Shown here piece by piece: positions 55,576 to 64,000 of a DNA stretch of 64,000 nt; the stretch's first letter is position 1; the number at the start of each line of letters is the position of its first letter. Location: the NCBI GenBank assembly GCA_900102115.1, contig FNAW01000001.1:62001-126000 (forward strand), written 5' to 3'. The notes under the pieces were generated by a model. The model had not been told where the DNA came from and searched no databases. It saw only the letters and a program-made list of their open reading frames with translations. Both the position numbers and the translations under genes were made by a program. This stretch comes from Blastococcus fimeti. GTDB lineage: Bacteria; Actinomycetota; Actinomycetes; Mycobacteriales; Geodermatophilaceae.

Positions 55576-56136
55576 ATGACCACCCCACCCCCCGGCTACG
55601 GCCAGAACGTGCCCCCCGAGGACCAGCCGGGCTGGGGAGCTCCCCCGCCGCCGCCCGCCCCCGGCTACGGCCAGGCACCGGGTTATGGCCAGGCGCCCGG
55701 GTACGGCCAGGGCTACCCCGCCGCCCCGGGCTACAGCGCGCCCGGCCCGGCCGCCCCGCAGATGGACATCGCCACGGCGGTGCGCAGCGTGCTGTCGCAG
55801 TACGCGAACTTCACCGGGCGGGCCCGGCGCTCGGAGTTCTGGTGGTTCTACCTGGCCAACTTCCTGGCCTCGATCGTCGCCTCGATCATCGACCAGGTGA
55901 TCGGCGTGCCGCTGTTCCAGGTCGTCGTCGCCCTCGGCCTGCTCATCCCGGGCCTCGCGGTCGGCGCGCGTCGCCTGCACGACATCGGCAAGTCCGGCTG
56001 GTGGCAGCTGATCGCCCTGGTGCCGCTGGTCGGCATCATCGTGCTGATCGTGTTCTGGTGCCAGGACGGCGACCAGGCGCCCAACCAGCACGGTCCCTCG
56101 CCGAAGTACCAGGCGGCCGGCGGCTACGGCTACTGA
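55576..56136 (+). CDS. DUF805 family membrane protein
   Basis: A 186-residue member of the DUF805 (YhaH) family: YANFTGRARRSEFWWFYLANF, then GARRLHDIGKSGWWQLIALVP and a final helix. The N-terminal 60 residues hold tandem APGYGQ repeats (three in a row), a low-complexity feature common in actinobacterial membrane proteins. ATG 55576 has GGAGGACG upstream. Confidence 0.85.
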   Translation: MTTPPPGYGQNVPPEDQPGWGAPPPPPAPGYGQAPGYGQAPGYGQGYPAAPGYSAPGPAAPQMDIATAVRSVLSQYANFTGRARRSEFWWFYLANFLASIVASIIDQVIGVPLFQVVVALGLLIPGLAVGARRLHDIGKSGWWQLIALVPLVGIIVLIVFWCQDGDQAPNQHGPSPKYQAAGGYGY

Positions 56137-56147
56137 CCCGGAACGGC

Positions 56148-56185
56148 GAACGGGCCCCGTCACCTCTCGGTGGCGGGGCCCGTTC
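56148..56185. terminator. Terminator between DUF805 gene and ilvC
   Basis: A 17-bp stem (56148-56164 with 56169-56185, one G-U pair) and TCTC tetraloop between convergent genes. Confidence 0.8.
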
Positions 56186-56199
56186 TGCGTTCCGCGGGA

Positions 56200-57252
<1,053 letters not shown>

Positions 57253-57284
57253 CTAGCGGGTGGAGCGGATGGGTGGAGCGGGTC

Positions 57285-57812
57285 TCAGGCGGTGCGCTCG
57301 ACCGGGCGCAACGTACCGGTGCCGGACATCGACCGCGGGCCGCGGCCCAGGGCGACGGTGCCCGACTGCGCCATCTCCTTGATGCCCAGCGGGGCGAGGA
57401 CGGCGAGCAGCGCCTGGAGCTTGTCGGGGGTGCCGGTGGCCTCGAGGGTCACCGTCTCCGGGTTGACGTCGATGACGCGGGCCCGGAAGAGCTCGGCGGT
57501 CTGGAGCACCTGGGTGCGCTCGGCCAGCGGCGCGCGCACCTTGACCAGGAGCAGCTCGCGCTGCACCGCGGCGCCGGTCTCCAGCTCGACGATCTTGATG
57601 ACCTCGATCAGCTTGTTCAGCTGCTTGGTGATCTGCTCGAGCGGAGAAGCATCGGCCTCGACGACGATCGTCATGCGCGACAGGCCGGGGTTCTCCGTCG
57701 GGCCGACGGCCAGGGACTCGATGTTGAAGGCGCGCCGGCTGAACAGCGCCGAGACGCGGGCCAGGACACCGGACTTGTTCTCGACCAGCACCGAGAGCGT
57801 GTGGCGGGGCAT
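57285..57812 (-). CDS. ilvN: Acetolactate synthase small (regulatory) subunit
   Basis: A 175-residue ACT-domain subunit giving valine feedback to IlvB: HTLSVLVENKSGVLARVSALFSRRAFNIESLAVGP. Its ATG shares one base with the ilvB stop (TGATG), so translation is coupled. Another 59 nt leads to ilvC. Confidence 0.96.
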   Translation of the reverse strand: MPRHTLSVLVENKSGVLARVSALFSRRAFNIESLAVGPTENPGLSRMTIVVEADASPLEQITKQLNKLIEVIKIVELETGAAVQRELLLVKVRAPLAERTQVLQTAELFRARVIDVNPETVTLEATGTPDKLQALLAVLAPLGIKEMAQSGTVALGRGPRSMSGTGTLRPVERTA

Positions 57813-59680
57813 CAGACCTGACCCTCTCCGAAGACGGGCCGCACGTCGCGCGCGGCCAGGATGTCGTCGTTGCTCGCGCCGGCGGCCACCATCGGCCACA
57901 CCTGCGCGTCCGAGCCGACGACGAAGTCGATGACGACCGGGGCGTCGGTGATCGCCATGGCCTTCTCGATGACGGCGTCGACGTCGTCCCTGCTCTCGCA
58001 GCGCAGGCCGACGCACCCGAGCGCCTCGGCCAGCGCGACGAAGTCGGGGATGCGCACCGGCTTGGGCGTCCCGTCCGCGTTCTGGGCGTGCAGCTTGGTG
58101 CTGGAGTAGCGGCCCTCGTAGAAGAGGGTCTGCCACTGCCGGACCATGCCGAGGTTGCCGTTGTTGATGACGGCGACCTTGATCGGGATGCCCTCGATGG
58201 CGCAGGTGGCCAGCTCCTGGTTGGTCATCTGGAAGCAGCCGTCGCCGTCGATCGCCCACACCGTGGTGTCCGGCATGCCCTGCTTGGCGCCCATCGCCGC
58301 GGGGACGGCGTAGCCCATCGTCCCGAGGCCACCGCTGTTGAGCCAGGTGCCGGGCTTCTCGTACCTGATGAACTGCGCGGCCCACATCTGGTGCTGGCCG
58401 ACGCCGGAGGTGTAGATCGCGTCGGGGCCCGCGATCGCCCCCAGCCGCTCGATCACGTACTGCGGCGAGAGCGCGCCGTCCTCGGGCTCGTCGTAGCCCA
58501 GCGGGTAGCGGTCGCGCCAGCCGTCCAGCTGGGTCCACCAGGCGGCGAGGTCCGGCGTGCGCCCGGCCGCGTGCTCGGCCTGCAGCGCGGTGACCAGCTG
58601 GGCGATGGTCTCCTTCGCGTCGCCCACGATCGGCACGTCGGCCTTGCGGTTCTTGCCGATCTCCGCCGGGTCGATGTCGGCGTGCACGACCAGCGCGTCC
58701 GGCGCGAAGGAGGCCAGCTCGCCGGTGACGCGGTCGTCGAACCGGGCGCCGAGGGCGACCAGGACGTCGGACTTCTGCAGCGCGGTCACCGCGGCGACGG
58801 TCCCGTGCATGCCGGGCATGCCCAGGTGCTGCGGGTCGCTGTCGGGGAAGGCGCCGCGGGCCATCAGCGTGGTCACCACCGGCGCGCCTGTGAGCGCCGC
58901 CAGCTCGGCGAGCTCCTCGGTGGCGCCCGCCTTCAGCACACCGCCCCCGACGTACAGCACCGGCCGGCTCGCACCGGCGATCATCGCCGCGGCCTCGCGG
59001 ACCTGCTTGCCGTGCGGCCGGGTCGTCGGCCGGTAGCCGGGGAGGTCGATCCGCGGCGGCCAGGAGAAGTTTGTCGTCGCCTGCAGCACGTCCTTGGGGA
59101 CGTCGACCAGCACCGGGCCGGGGCGGCCGGTGGAGGCCAGGTGGAACGCCTCGGCGATGCGCTGCGGGATGTCCGCGGCGTCGGTCACGAGGAAGTTGTG
59201 CTTGGTGATCGGCATCGTGATGCCGCGGATGTCCGCCTCCTGGAAGGCGTCGGTGCCGATCGCGCCGCTGGGCACCTGGCCGGTGATGGCCACGATCGGG
59301 ACCGAGTCCATGTAGGCGTCGGCCAGCGGGGTCACGAGGTTGGTCGCGCCCGGGCCGGAGGTGGCCATGCAGACGCCGACCCGGCCGGTGGCCTGGGCGT
59401 AGCCGGTGGCGGCGTGGCCGGCACCCTGCTCGTGGCGCACCAGCACGTGGCGGACCTTCGAGTCGAACAGCGGGTCGTACAGCGGGAGGATCGCCCCGCC
59501 GGGGATGCCGAAGACGACGTCGACGCCGATGGCCTCCAGCGAGCGGACGAGGCTCTGCGCCCCGGTGATGCCCGTGGCCGGCTCGTGGGCGGCCTCCTCG
59601 ACGGAGCGGGCCGTGGTCTCGACGCCCGTGAGGGCGGCGGCGGCCTCGCGGGTGGCGGACTCGCCCTGGCTGCTGGTCAT
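57812..59680 (-). CDS. ilvB: Acetolactate synthase large (catalytic) subunit
   Basis: A 622-residue ThDP enzyme of branched-chain amino acid synthesis. It has [17 protein letters not shown], the catalytic Glu in [20 protein letters not shown], and the ThDP motif [19 protein letters not shown] with [15 protein letters not shown] 59680 has AGGAGA. The first 50 residues are a variable Ala/Thr-rich extension. The upstream leader peptide and terminator form an attenuator. Confidence 0.97.
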   Translation of the reverse strand: MTSSQGESATREAAAALTGVETTARSVEEAAHEPATGITGAQSLVRSLEAIGVDVVFGIPGGAILPLYDPLFDSKVRHVLVRHEQGAGHAATGYAQATGRVGVCMATSGPGATNLVTPLADAYMDSVPIVAITGQVPSGAIGTDAFQEADIRGITMPITKHNFLVTDAADIPQRIAEAFHLASTGRPGPVLVDVPKDVLQATTNFSWPPRIDLPGYRPTTRPHGKQVREAAAMIAGASRPVLYVGGGVLKAGATEELAELAALTGAPVVTTLMARGAFPDSDPQHLGMPGMHGTVAAVTALQKSDVLVALGARFDDRVTGELASFAPDALVVHADIDPAEIGKNRKADVPIVGDAKETIAQLVTALQAEHAAGRTPDLAAWWTQLDGWRDRYPLGYDEPEDGALSPQYVIERLGAIAGPDAIYTSGVGQHQMWAAQFIRYEKPGTWLNSGGLGTMGYAVPAAMGAKQGMPDTTVWAIDGDGCFQMTNQELATCAIEGIPIKVAVINNGNLGMVRQWQTLFYEGRYSSTKLHAQNADGTPKPVRIPDFVALAEALGCVGLRCESRDDVDAVIEKAMAITDAPVVIDFVVGSDAQVWPMVAAGASNDDILAARDVRPVFGEGQV

Positions 59681-59748
59681 GCGGTTCTCTCCTGGGCCGA
59701 ACGGGGTGGGTGCGGGTGCCGGCGGGGCGTCGACAGCTGTCGGGCAAC

Positions 59749-59781
59749 AAAAAACCCCTCGTGCCGCAGGCACGGAGGGGT
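59749..59781 (-). terminator. ilvBN leader intrinsic terminator
   Basis: A 12-bp stem with one bulged base (arms 59754-59765 and 59769-59781) followed by six T on the minus strand, about 70 nt before ilvB. Confidence 0.88.
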
Positions 59782-59782
59782 C

Positions 59783-59811
59783 AGCGCGTCGGTCGGGAGG
59801 ACCGGCGCGCT
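59783..59811 (-). promoter_or_regulatory. ilvBN attenuator upstream hairpin
   Basis: Stem AGCGCG/CGCGCT, one mismatch, CGGTC/GACCG, loop CTCCC. It starts at the leader stop codon. A CCTC segment of the loop region can pair with GAGG in the terminator 3' arm as an alternative. Confidence 0.65.
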
Positions 59812-59869
59812 ACGGAACTACGAGGACGCTGCGGGAGCAGCCGTCGACGATCATGCGGGCGGAAGGCAC
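59810..59869 (-). CDS. ilvBN leader peptide (ends Val-Leu-Val-Val-Pro)
   Basis: A short ORF on the minus strand, VPSARMIVDGCSRSVLVVP then TAG. Clustered GTC-CTC-GTA-GTT codons before the stop are regulatory Val/Leu codons for a branched-chain amino acid attenuator. The start is not certain: GTG 59869 fits a leaderless transcript (CACAGT six bases earlier); GTG 59875 has GGAGGAG upstream; ATG 59854 is a third option. All keep the same control codons. Confidence 0.82.
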   Translation of the reverse strand: MPSARMIVDGCSRSVLVVP

Positions 59870-59875
59870 CTGCAC

Positions 59876-59905
59876 ACTGTGCTCCTCCACAGCGGGGGTC
59901 GTCAA
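59876..59905 (-). promoter_or_regulatory. Candidate ilvBN leader promoter
   Basis: TTGACG (59905-59900), 18-bp spacer, CACAGT (59881-59876) on the minus strand. The -35 overlaps the stop codon of the GGDEF-EAL gene. Transcription would start near GTG 59869. Confidence 0.45.
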
Positions 59906-62673
59906 CCAGCGTGTCCCACTGGTTGGACACCGCTGTCCAGATCCGCGATCTCCGCCGCTGCGAGGGAGCGCCAGTCGAAGGCGGTGAGCACCGCGGGGAG
60001 CGAGCCGACGTCCACGGGACGACCGACCAGCCAGCCCTGCATGAACCGGCAGCCCTGCTCCTCCAGCATCCGCAGCTGGCCGACGGTCTCCACGCCCTCG
60101 GCGACGACGTCCATGCCCAGGCGGTGGCCGAGGTCGAGGACGCCGGCCACGAGCGTCGCCCCGCGCTCGTCCCGCTCGATGTCCGCGACGAACTCGCGGT
60201 CCATCTTCAGGATCTGCACGGGCAGCCGGGCCAGGTAGGCCAGCGAGGAGTAGCCACGGCCGAAGTCGTCGACCGACAGCACGCAGCCCATCTCCTTGAG
60301 CGTGGCCAGGTCGCTCTCCAGGCGGTCCTCCGCGTCGAGCATCACCGACTCGGTGATCTCGAGGATCAGCTTCTGCGGCGGCAGCCCCGCCTCGGCCAGC
60401 GCCGAGGCCACGTCGGGCGCGAGGCAGCCGGCCTGGAGGTGGCGGACGGAGACGTTGACGCTCGTCATGATCTCGAAGCCCGCGGCGCGCAGCGCCGCGG
60501 CGTCGCGGGTCGCCCGGCGCAGCACCCAGCGCTGCAGCGGGACGATGAGCCCCTCGTCCTCGGCCAGCGAGATGAACTCGTCCGGCGGCACGGTGCCCAG
60601 CTGCGGGTGGTCCCAGCGGACGAGGGACTCCAGGCCCAGGATGCGCTGCTCCTCGACCCCGACCACCGGCTGGTAGACCATCCGGAAGTGCTCCTGCTCG
60701 AGAGCGGCGGGCAGGTCGCGGGCCAGCCGGGCCCGACGGCCCATCGCGCTGTCGATGGCGCGCGCCGCGGTCCGGACGCAGGACTTGCCGTCCGCCTTGG
60801 CCGCGCGCAGGGCGATGTCGGCCTGGCGGATGGTCGCCGACACCTCGTCGGCGGCGTCCAGGGCGGTCACCCCGATGCTCCCGGCGACGTCGAAGACGAC
60901 GCCGGCGGCGTGCCCGGCGCCGTCGGCCGCCGCGCGGACGGTCCGGAGGTCGGCCACGATCCGCTCGGCCAGGCCGACGGCCTCCTCCAGCGTGCCCGGC
61001 ACGAGGACGGCGAACTCGTCCCCGCCGAGCCGGGCGACCAGGTCGCCGTCGCGCACGGCGGCGCGCAGGCGGCCGGCGACCTGGATGAGCAGGTCGTCAC
61101 CCGCCTCGTGGCCGGCGACGTCGTTGACCAGCTTGAAGCCGTCGAGGTCCAGCAGCAGGAACGAGGCGGGCTCGCCCTGACCGGCGCGCGCGTGGGCATC
61201 GGTGAGCGCGGCCATGAGCCGGGCGCGGTTGGGCAGCCCGGTCAGGTAGTCGGTGTAGGCGAGCCGTTCCAGCTCGGTGCTGCGCCGCCCGGCTGCGTCC
61301 CGCAGGTGCAGGACCACGCCGTCGCCGCGCTCCGCCTCCTCAGCAGCGGGATCGCCGTCGGTCGGCAGGCCGGCGGAGGCCGCCGTCCCGACCGACTCGA
61401 AGGTGCGCCAGGCACCGTCCCGCCCGCGCAGCCGGAGGTGCGGGTGCGGCCGGCCCCCGGACGCGGCACCGCGCTCGGCTCCCGGGTCGAGGGCCAGGTG
61501 CAGCTCGTGGCGGTCGTCGGGGTGCACGAAGTCGCGCAGCGGCCGGCCCTCGAGGTCGCGGGGCAGCCAGGCGGAGACCTCCGGCGACGAGGCCGCTGCC
61601 CAGGTGACCTGCCCCCGGGCGTCCAGCACCACCGTCACGTCGGCCGCGGAGTGGACGAGGGTGCGGAAGTACGCCTCCGTCCGCAGCACCTGCCGCGTCA
61701 GGCGGGCGCCGTCGGCGGCCCACACGAGGGTCCGCACGAAGGTCAAGACCATCAGCACGGCGAGGGTGAGCGCCTCCGTCGTCCCCAGCGGGCGCCCCGC
61801 GGCGAGGGCGCCGAGCAGGAGCACCAGGACGCCGAAGCTCAGGCAGTAGCTCACGACGACGCCGATCAGCGGCACCGCACCCGCGGTCTCCCCCGCGCTC
61901 CGGGGTCCCGGGTCGGCGGCGAGCGCCATCGTGGCGGCCGCGAGCATGCCGAGGTAGGCCGTGGTGGCGACGGCGTCCAGCAGCGCGGACGGGCCGGACA
62001 CGGCGAGCGCGCCGCCCGCCATCGTCACCGACAGCGACGCGAATCCCAGCAGCACCCAGCCGGCCGCGGCCCGCCGGGGCGGCGAGACCGCGCCGAACGT
62101 GACCAGCCCGACCGCGCAGAGGACGGCCGAGACCGCCGGGTAGAAGACGGTGAGCAGGGGGTCCGCGGGGGCACCGGCCGGGCCCGCCGTCAGCGGTGCC
62201 AGCATCTCCAGCAGCATGCCGAGCGCGACCAGCGCGACGGCGGCGTCCAGCACCATCTGCATGCGGACGCGCCCGCCGGCCGACCGCATCAGCCGCACGC
62301 AGAGCAGCACCGCCACCGGGCCCGTGGCGGCGAGGAAGAGGTCCGAGAGGCCGGCGGAGGTGGGGTTCACCCCGCGGCCGGTGACGGCCCGGACCAGGTG
62401 GCCCAGGCCCAGGAGCACCGCGATGACGGCGAAGGACCGCCAGGTCGCCACCGCCGCGGGCTCCAGCCGGAGGCAGTGCCGCCCGACGAGCGCGGCGACG
62501 GCGAAGGTCGCGAGCGCCAGGACCGCCGGGCCGCTCCACCCGTTCCAGCCCGGGACGACGAGCTGCTGGACCGCCAGGACCAGGGCCGCGGCCGCGAGGC
62601 CCAGCAGCACCGGACGCCGGGGCCAGCCGGCTCCCGCGGAGGGGCTCATCACTCGGCGCCGGTCATCGGGCAC
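59902..62673 (-). CDS. Membrane GGDEF-EAL protein with PAS sensor (c-di-GMP turnover)
   Basis: A 923-residue protein: about eight to ten transmembrane helices (to about residue 330), a PAS domain (about 345-450), GGDEF (about 470-640) with intact LGGDEF and a RxxD I-site five residues before it, then EAL (about 660-910). EAL catalytic residues are kept: GLESLVRW, NVSVRHLQ, LEITESVM, DDFGRGYSSL, KMDREFV and AEGVET; the signature reads ESL rather than EAL. So both synthesis and hydrolysis are possible. The frame overlaps the upstream partner by 11 bp; ATG 62649 is an alternative start. Confidence 0.9.
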   Translation of the reverse strand: MPDDRRRVMSPSAGAGWPRRPVLLGLAAAALVLAVQQLVVPGWNGWSGPAVLALATFAVAALVGRHCLRLEPAAVATWRSFAVIAVLLGLGHLVRAVTGRGVNPTSAGLSDLFLAATGPVAVLLCVRLMRSAGGRVRMQMVLDAAVALVALGMLLEMLAPLTAGPAGAPADPLLTVFYPAVSAVLCAVGLVTFGAVSPPRRAAAGWVLLGFASLSVTMAGGALAVSGPSALLDAVATTAYLGMLAAATMALAADPGPRSAGETAGAVPLIGVVVSYCLSFGVLVLLLGALAAGRPLGTTEALTLAVLMVLTFVRTLVWAADGARLTRQVLRTEAYFRTLVHSAADVTVVLDARGQVTWAAASSPEVSAWLPRDLEGRPLRDFVHPDDRHELHLALDPGAERGAASGGRPHPHLRLRGRDGAWRTFESVGTAASAGLPTDGDPAAEEAERGDGVVLHLRDAAGRRSTELERLAYTDYLTGLPNRARLMAALTDAHARAGQGEPASFLLLDLDGFKLVNDVAGHEAGDDLLIQVAGRLRAAVRDGDLVARLGGDEFAVLVPGTLEEAVGLAERIVADLRTVRAAADGAGHAAGVVFDVAGSIGVTALDAADEVSATIRQADIALRAAKADGKSCVRTAARAIDSAMGRRARLARDLPAALEQEHFRMVYQPVVGVEEQRILGLESLVRWDHPQLGTVPPDEFISLAEDEGLIVPLQRWVLRRATRDAAALRAAGFEIMTSVNVSVRHLQAGCLAPDVASALAEAGLPPQKLILEITESVMLDAEDRLESDLATLKEMGCVLSVDDFGRGYSSLAYLARLPVQILKMDREFVADIERDERGATLVAGVLDLGHRLGMDVVAEGVETVGQLRMLEEQGCRFMQGWLVGRPVDVGSLPAVLTAFDWRSLAAAEIADLDSGVQPVGHAG

Positions 62674-64000
62674 TGACGAGACCGGGCCACACCGCGGCCT
62701 CGGCGCGGAGCACGCCCATGAGCTGCTCCAGCGGCATCGGGCGGGCGAGCAGGAAGCCCTGCGCGTAGTCGCAGCCGAAGCCGCTCAGGACGGCCAGCTG
62801 CGCGGAGGTCTCCACGCCCTCGGCCACGACCGACATGCCCAGCGCGCGGCCGATGCCGACGATCGACTCGCACAGCGCGCGGGTCTTGGCGTCGCGGTCG
62901 ATCCGGGACACGAAGGCACGGTCGAGCTTGACCATGTCGATCGGCAACTTGGTCAGGTGGGTGAGCATCGAGGAGTCGCCCCCGAAGCCGGAGAGCGCCA
63001 CGTGCACGCCCATGAGCCGCAGGGTCGCGACGTCCAGGCCGTCGCGCTCCTCACCGGAGGTGACGGTGGCGTCGCCGATCTCGAGCACGAGCCGCTCGGG
63101 CGGGAGGCCCGACCCGCGCAGCGCCGCCTCGACGTCGGGCACGACCGAGCCGGTGGCCAGGTAGGCCGCGGGGGCGTCGAGGCCGATCCGCACGCCGGAG
63201 GCGGACTCCGGCATGGCGGCGGCGGCCGAGACCGCTTCCTCCAGCGCGAACCGCTGCAGCTCGCCCATGAGCCCGGACTGCTCGGCGATCGGCAGGAACT
63301 CCGCCGGCAGGATCTCCCCGAGGGTCGGGTGCCGCCAGCGCAGCAGCGCCTCGACGCCGGAGAGCCGCTGCTCGGCCAACGAGATGACCGGCTGGAACAG
63401 CAGGAACAGCTCGCCGTGGGCCCGCGCCGAGCGCAGGTCCTCGCGCAGCTGCTCGCGGCGGGCCGCCGCCTCGCCGAGCGCGGCCCGGTAGCGCTGCGCC
63501 ATGCCGGAACCCGCGGCGCGGGCGGCACGGACGGCGAGGTCGGCCCGCACGAGCAGGTCCTCGACGGCGAGGCCCGCGTCGAGCTCGACCAGGCCCACAC
63601 CGGCGGTCAGGTCGACGATGCCGGCGTCGGTGAGGATCGGCTGCTCGACGACGGACAGGATGCGGCCGGCCAGCCGGTCGGCGTCGGGACCCTGCCCGGT
63701 GGCGAGCACCGCGAAGGTGCCACCACCGATGCGCGCGACGACGTCCTCACCGCGCACGGTGGAGCGCAGCCGGCGACCGATCTCGGCGACGACGACACCG
63801 ATCACGTCGCGGCCGGCGCGCTCGCGGGCCTCGAGGAGGCCGTCGAGCTCGACCATCAGCAGCGTGCCGGACTCCTGCCCCTCCGCCACGGGTGCGGCCA
63901 GCCGCTCGGTGAGCAGCCGCAGCATGCCGGCGCGGTTGGGCAGGGTGGTCATGGGATCGATGTAGGCGACGCTCTGCAGCGAGCGCTCGCGCGCCTGCCG
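62663..64000 (-). CDS. GGDEF-EAL protein with degenerate catalytic sites (cut by window edge)
   Basis: The C-terminal 445 or so codons of a second GGDEF-EAL gene; the N terminus lies beyond the right edge. The GGDEF site reads RIGGGTF (Asp and Glu lost) but keeps the RGED I-site. In EAL the Glu of VEALLRW and the lysine of KLDRAFV remain, but the Asn of NxS is lost (GLDAPA), the second Glu of EITE is lost (LEIGDA) and both Asp of DDFG are lost (LSGFGGDSS). It is probably a catalytically dead c-di-GMP receptor. Its stop overlaps the canonical GGDEF-EAL gene. Confidence 0.88.
   Translation of the reverse strand, partial: RQARERSLQSVAYIDPMTTLPNRAGMLRLLTERLAAPVAEGQESGTLLMVELDGLLEARERAGRDVIGVVVAEIGRRLRSTVRGEDVVARIGGGTFAVLATGQGPDADRLAGRILSVVEQPILTDAGIVDLTAGVGLVELDAGLAVEDLLVRADLAVRAARAAGSGMAQRYRAALGEAAARREQLREDLRSARAHGELFLLFQPVISLAEQRLSGVEALLRWRHPTLGEILPAEFLPIAEQSGLMGELQRFALEEAVSAAAAMPESASGVRIGLDAPAAYLATGSVVPDVEAALRGSGLPPERLVLEIGDATVTSGEERDGLDVATLRLMGVHVALSGFGGDSSMLTHLTKLPIDMVKLDRAFVSRIDRDAKTRALCESIVGIGRALGMSVVAEGVETSAQLAVLSGFGCDYAQGFLLARPMPLEQLMGVLRAEAAVWPGLVSAR

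Noticed and set aside
53149..56163. 1004-codon minus-strand frame extending serA upstream
   Set aside because: The part above 54762 is opposite two membrane protein genes with their own Shine-Dalgarno sites; serA begins at GTG 54762.

Overview
The window is a gene-dense, very GC-rich stretch of actinobacterial chromosome. Codon use, GTG starts, the housekeeping gene content and the protein style suggest a Geodermatophilaceae-like organism (Blastococcus, Geodermatophilus or Modestobacter relatives); that placement is inference. The gene order closely follows the mycobacterial core block glnD-glnB-amt-ftsY-smc-fpg-rnc-(yceD)-(sepIVA)-coaD-rsmD-recG ... thiL-ddl-gpsA-cofC-ppk1-mutT1-leuD-leuC-ndgR ... 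gltX-leuB-serA-ilvC-ilvN-ilvB. There is no prophage, insertion sequence, CRISPR array or defence island.

Layout. 1-3.4 kb: nitrogen control operon amt-glnB-glnD (glnD cut by the left edge) with GlnR-like half sites upstream. 3.3-6.0 kb: an ECF-type nickel/cobalt importer (nikM, PDGLE gene, cbiQ, cbiO) behind a Nur-like operator. 6-24.7 kb: ftsY, smc, mutM, rnc, rpmF, yceD, sepIVA-like, coaD, rsmD, recG, a fatty-acid-kinase-like gene, rpmB, a cytidylate-kinase-like gene and thiL. 24.7-35 kb: an AsnC-like sensor, DUF3515, ddl, a phosphatidylcholine-synthase-like enzyme, a PLP lyase, gpsA-plsC, cofC, ppk1 and a Nudix/histidine-phosphatase fusion. 35-37.9 kb: leuCD with divergent ndgR. 37.9-44.8 kb: a galactose/beta-glucoside cluster (galT-galK-sodium symporter-small membrane gene, and a divergent GH3 enzyme). 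44.8-45.2 kb: tRNA-Gln and two identical tRNA-Glu(CTC) genes in a 117-bp direct repeat. 45.2-59.9 kb: gltX and neighbours, then cimA, leuB, serA, ilvC, ilvN and ilvB. 59.9-64 kb: two GGDEF-EAL genes, one apparently catalytically degenerate and cut by the right edge.

How it works together. The right half is a dispersed branched-chain amino acid regulon: leuCD/ndgR, cimA, leuB, serA, ilvC and ilvBN. Two of these operons carry ribosome-mediated attenuators that can be read directly: a 10-residue leader ending Ile-Ile-Ile-Val before cimA, and a leader ending Val-Leu-Val-Val-Pro before ilvBN. Both are followed by a hairpin and then a U-tailed terminator. Many genes have a TAnnnT-type -10 hexamer only 6-9 nt before the start codon and no Shine-Dalgarno, which points to frequent leaderless transcription. 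Neighbouring genes often overlap by 4 bp (ATGA/GTGA), so operons are tightly coupled. A near-identical palindrome of 28-32 bp occurs twice, each time wrapped around the stop codon of a convergent gene.
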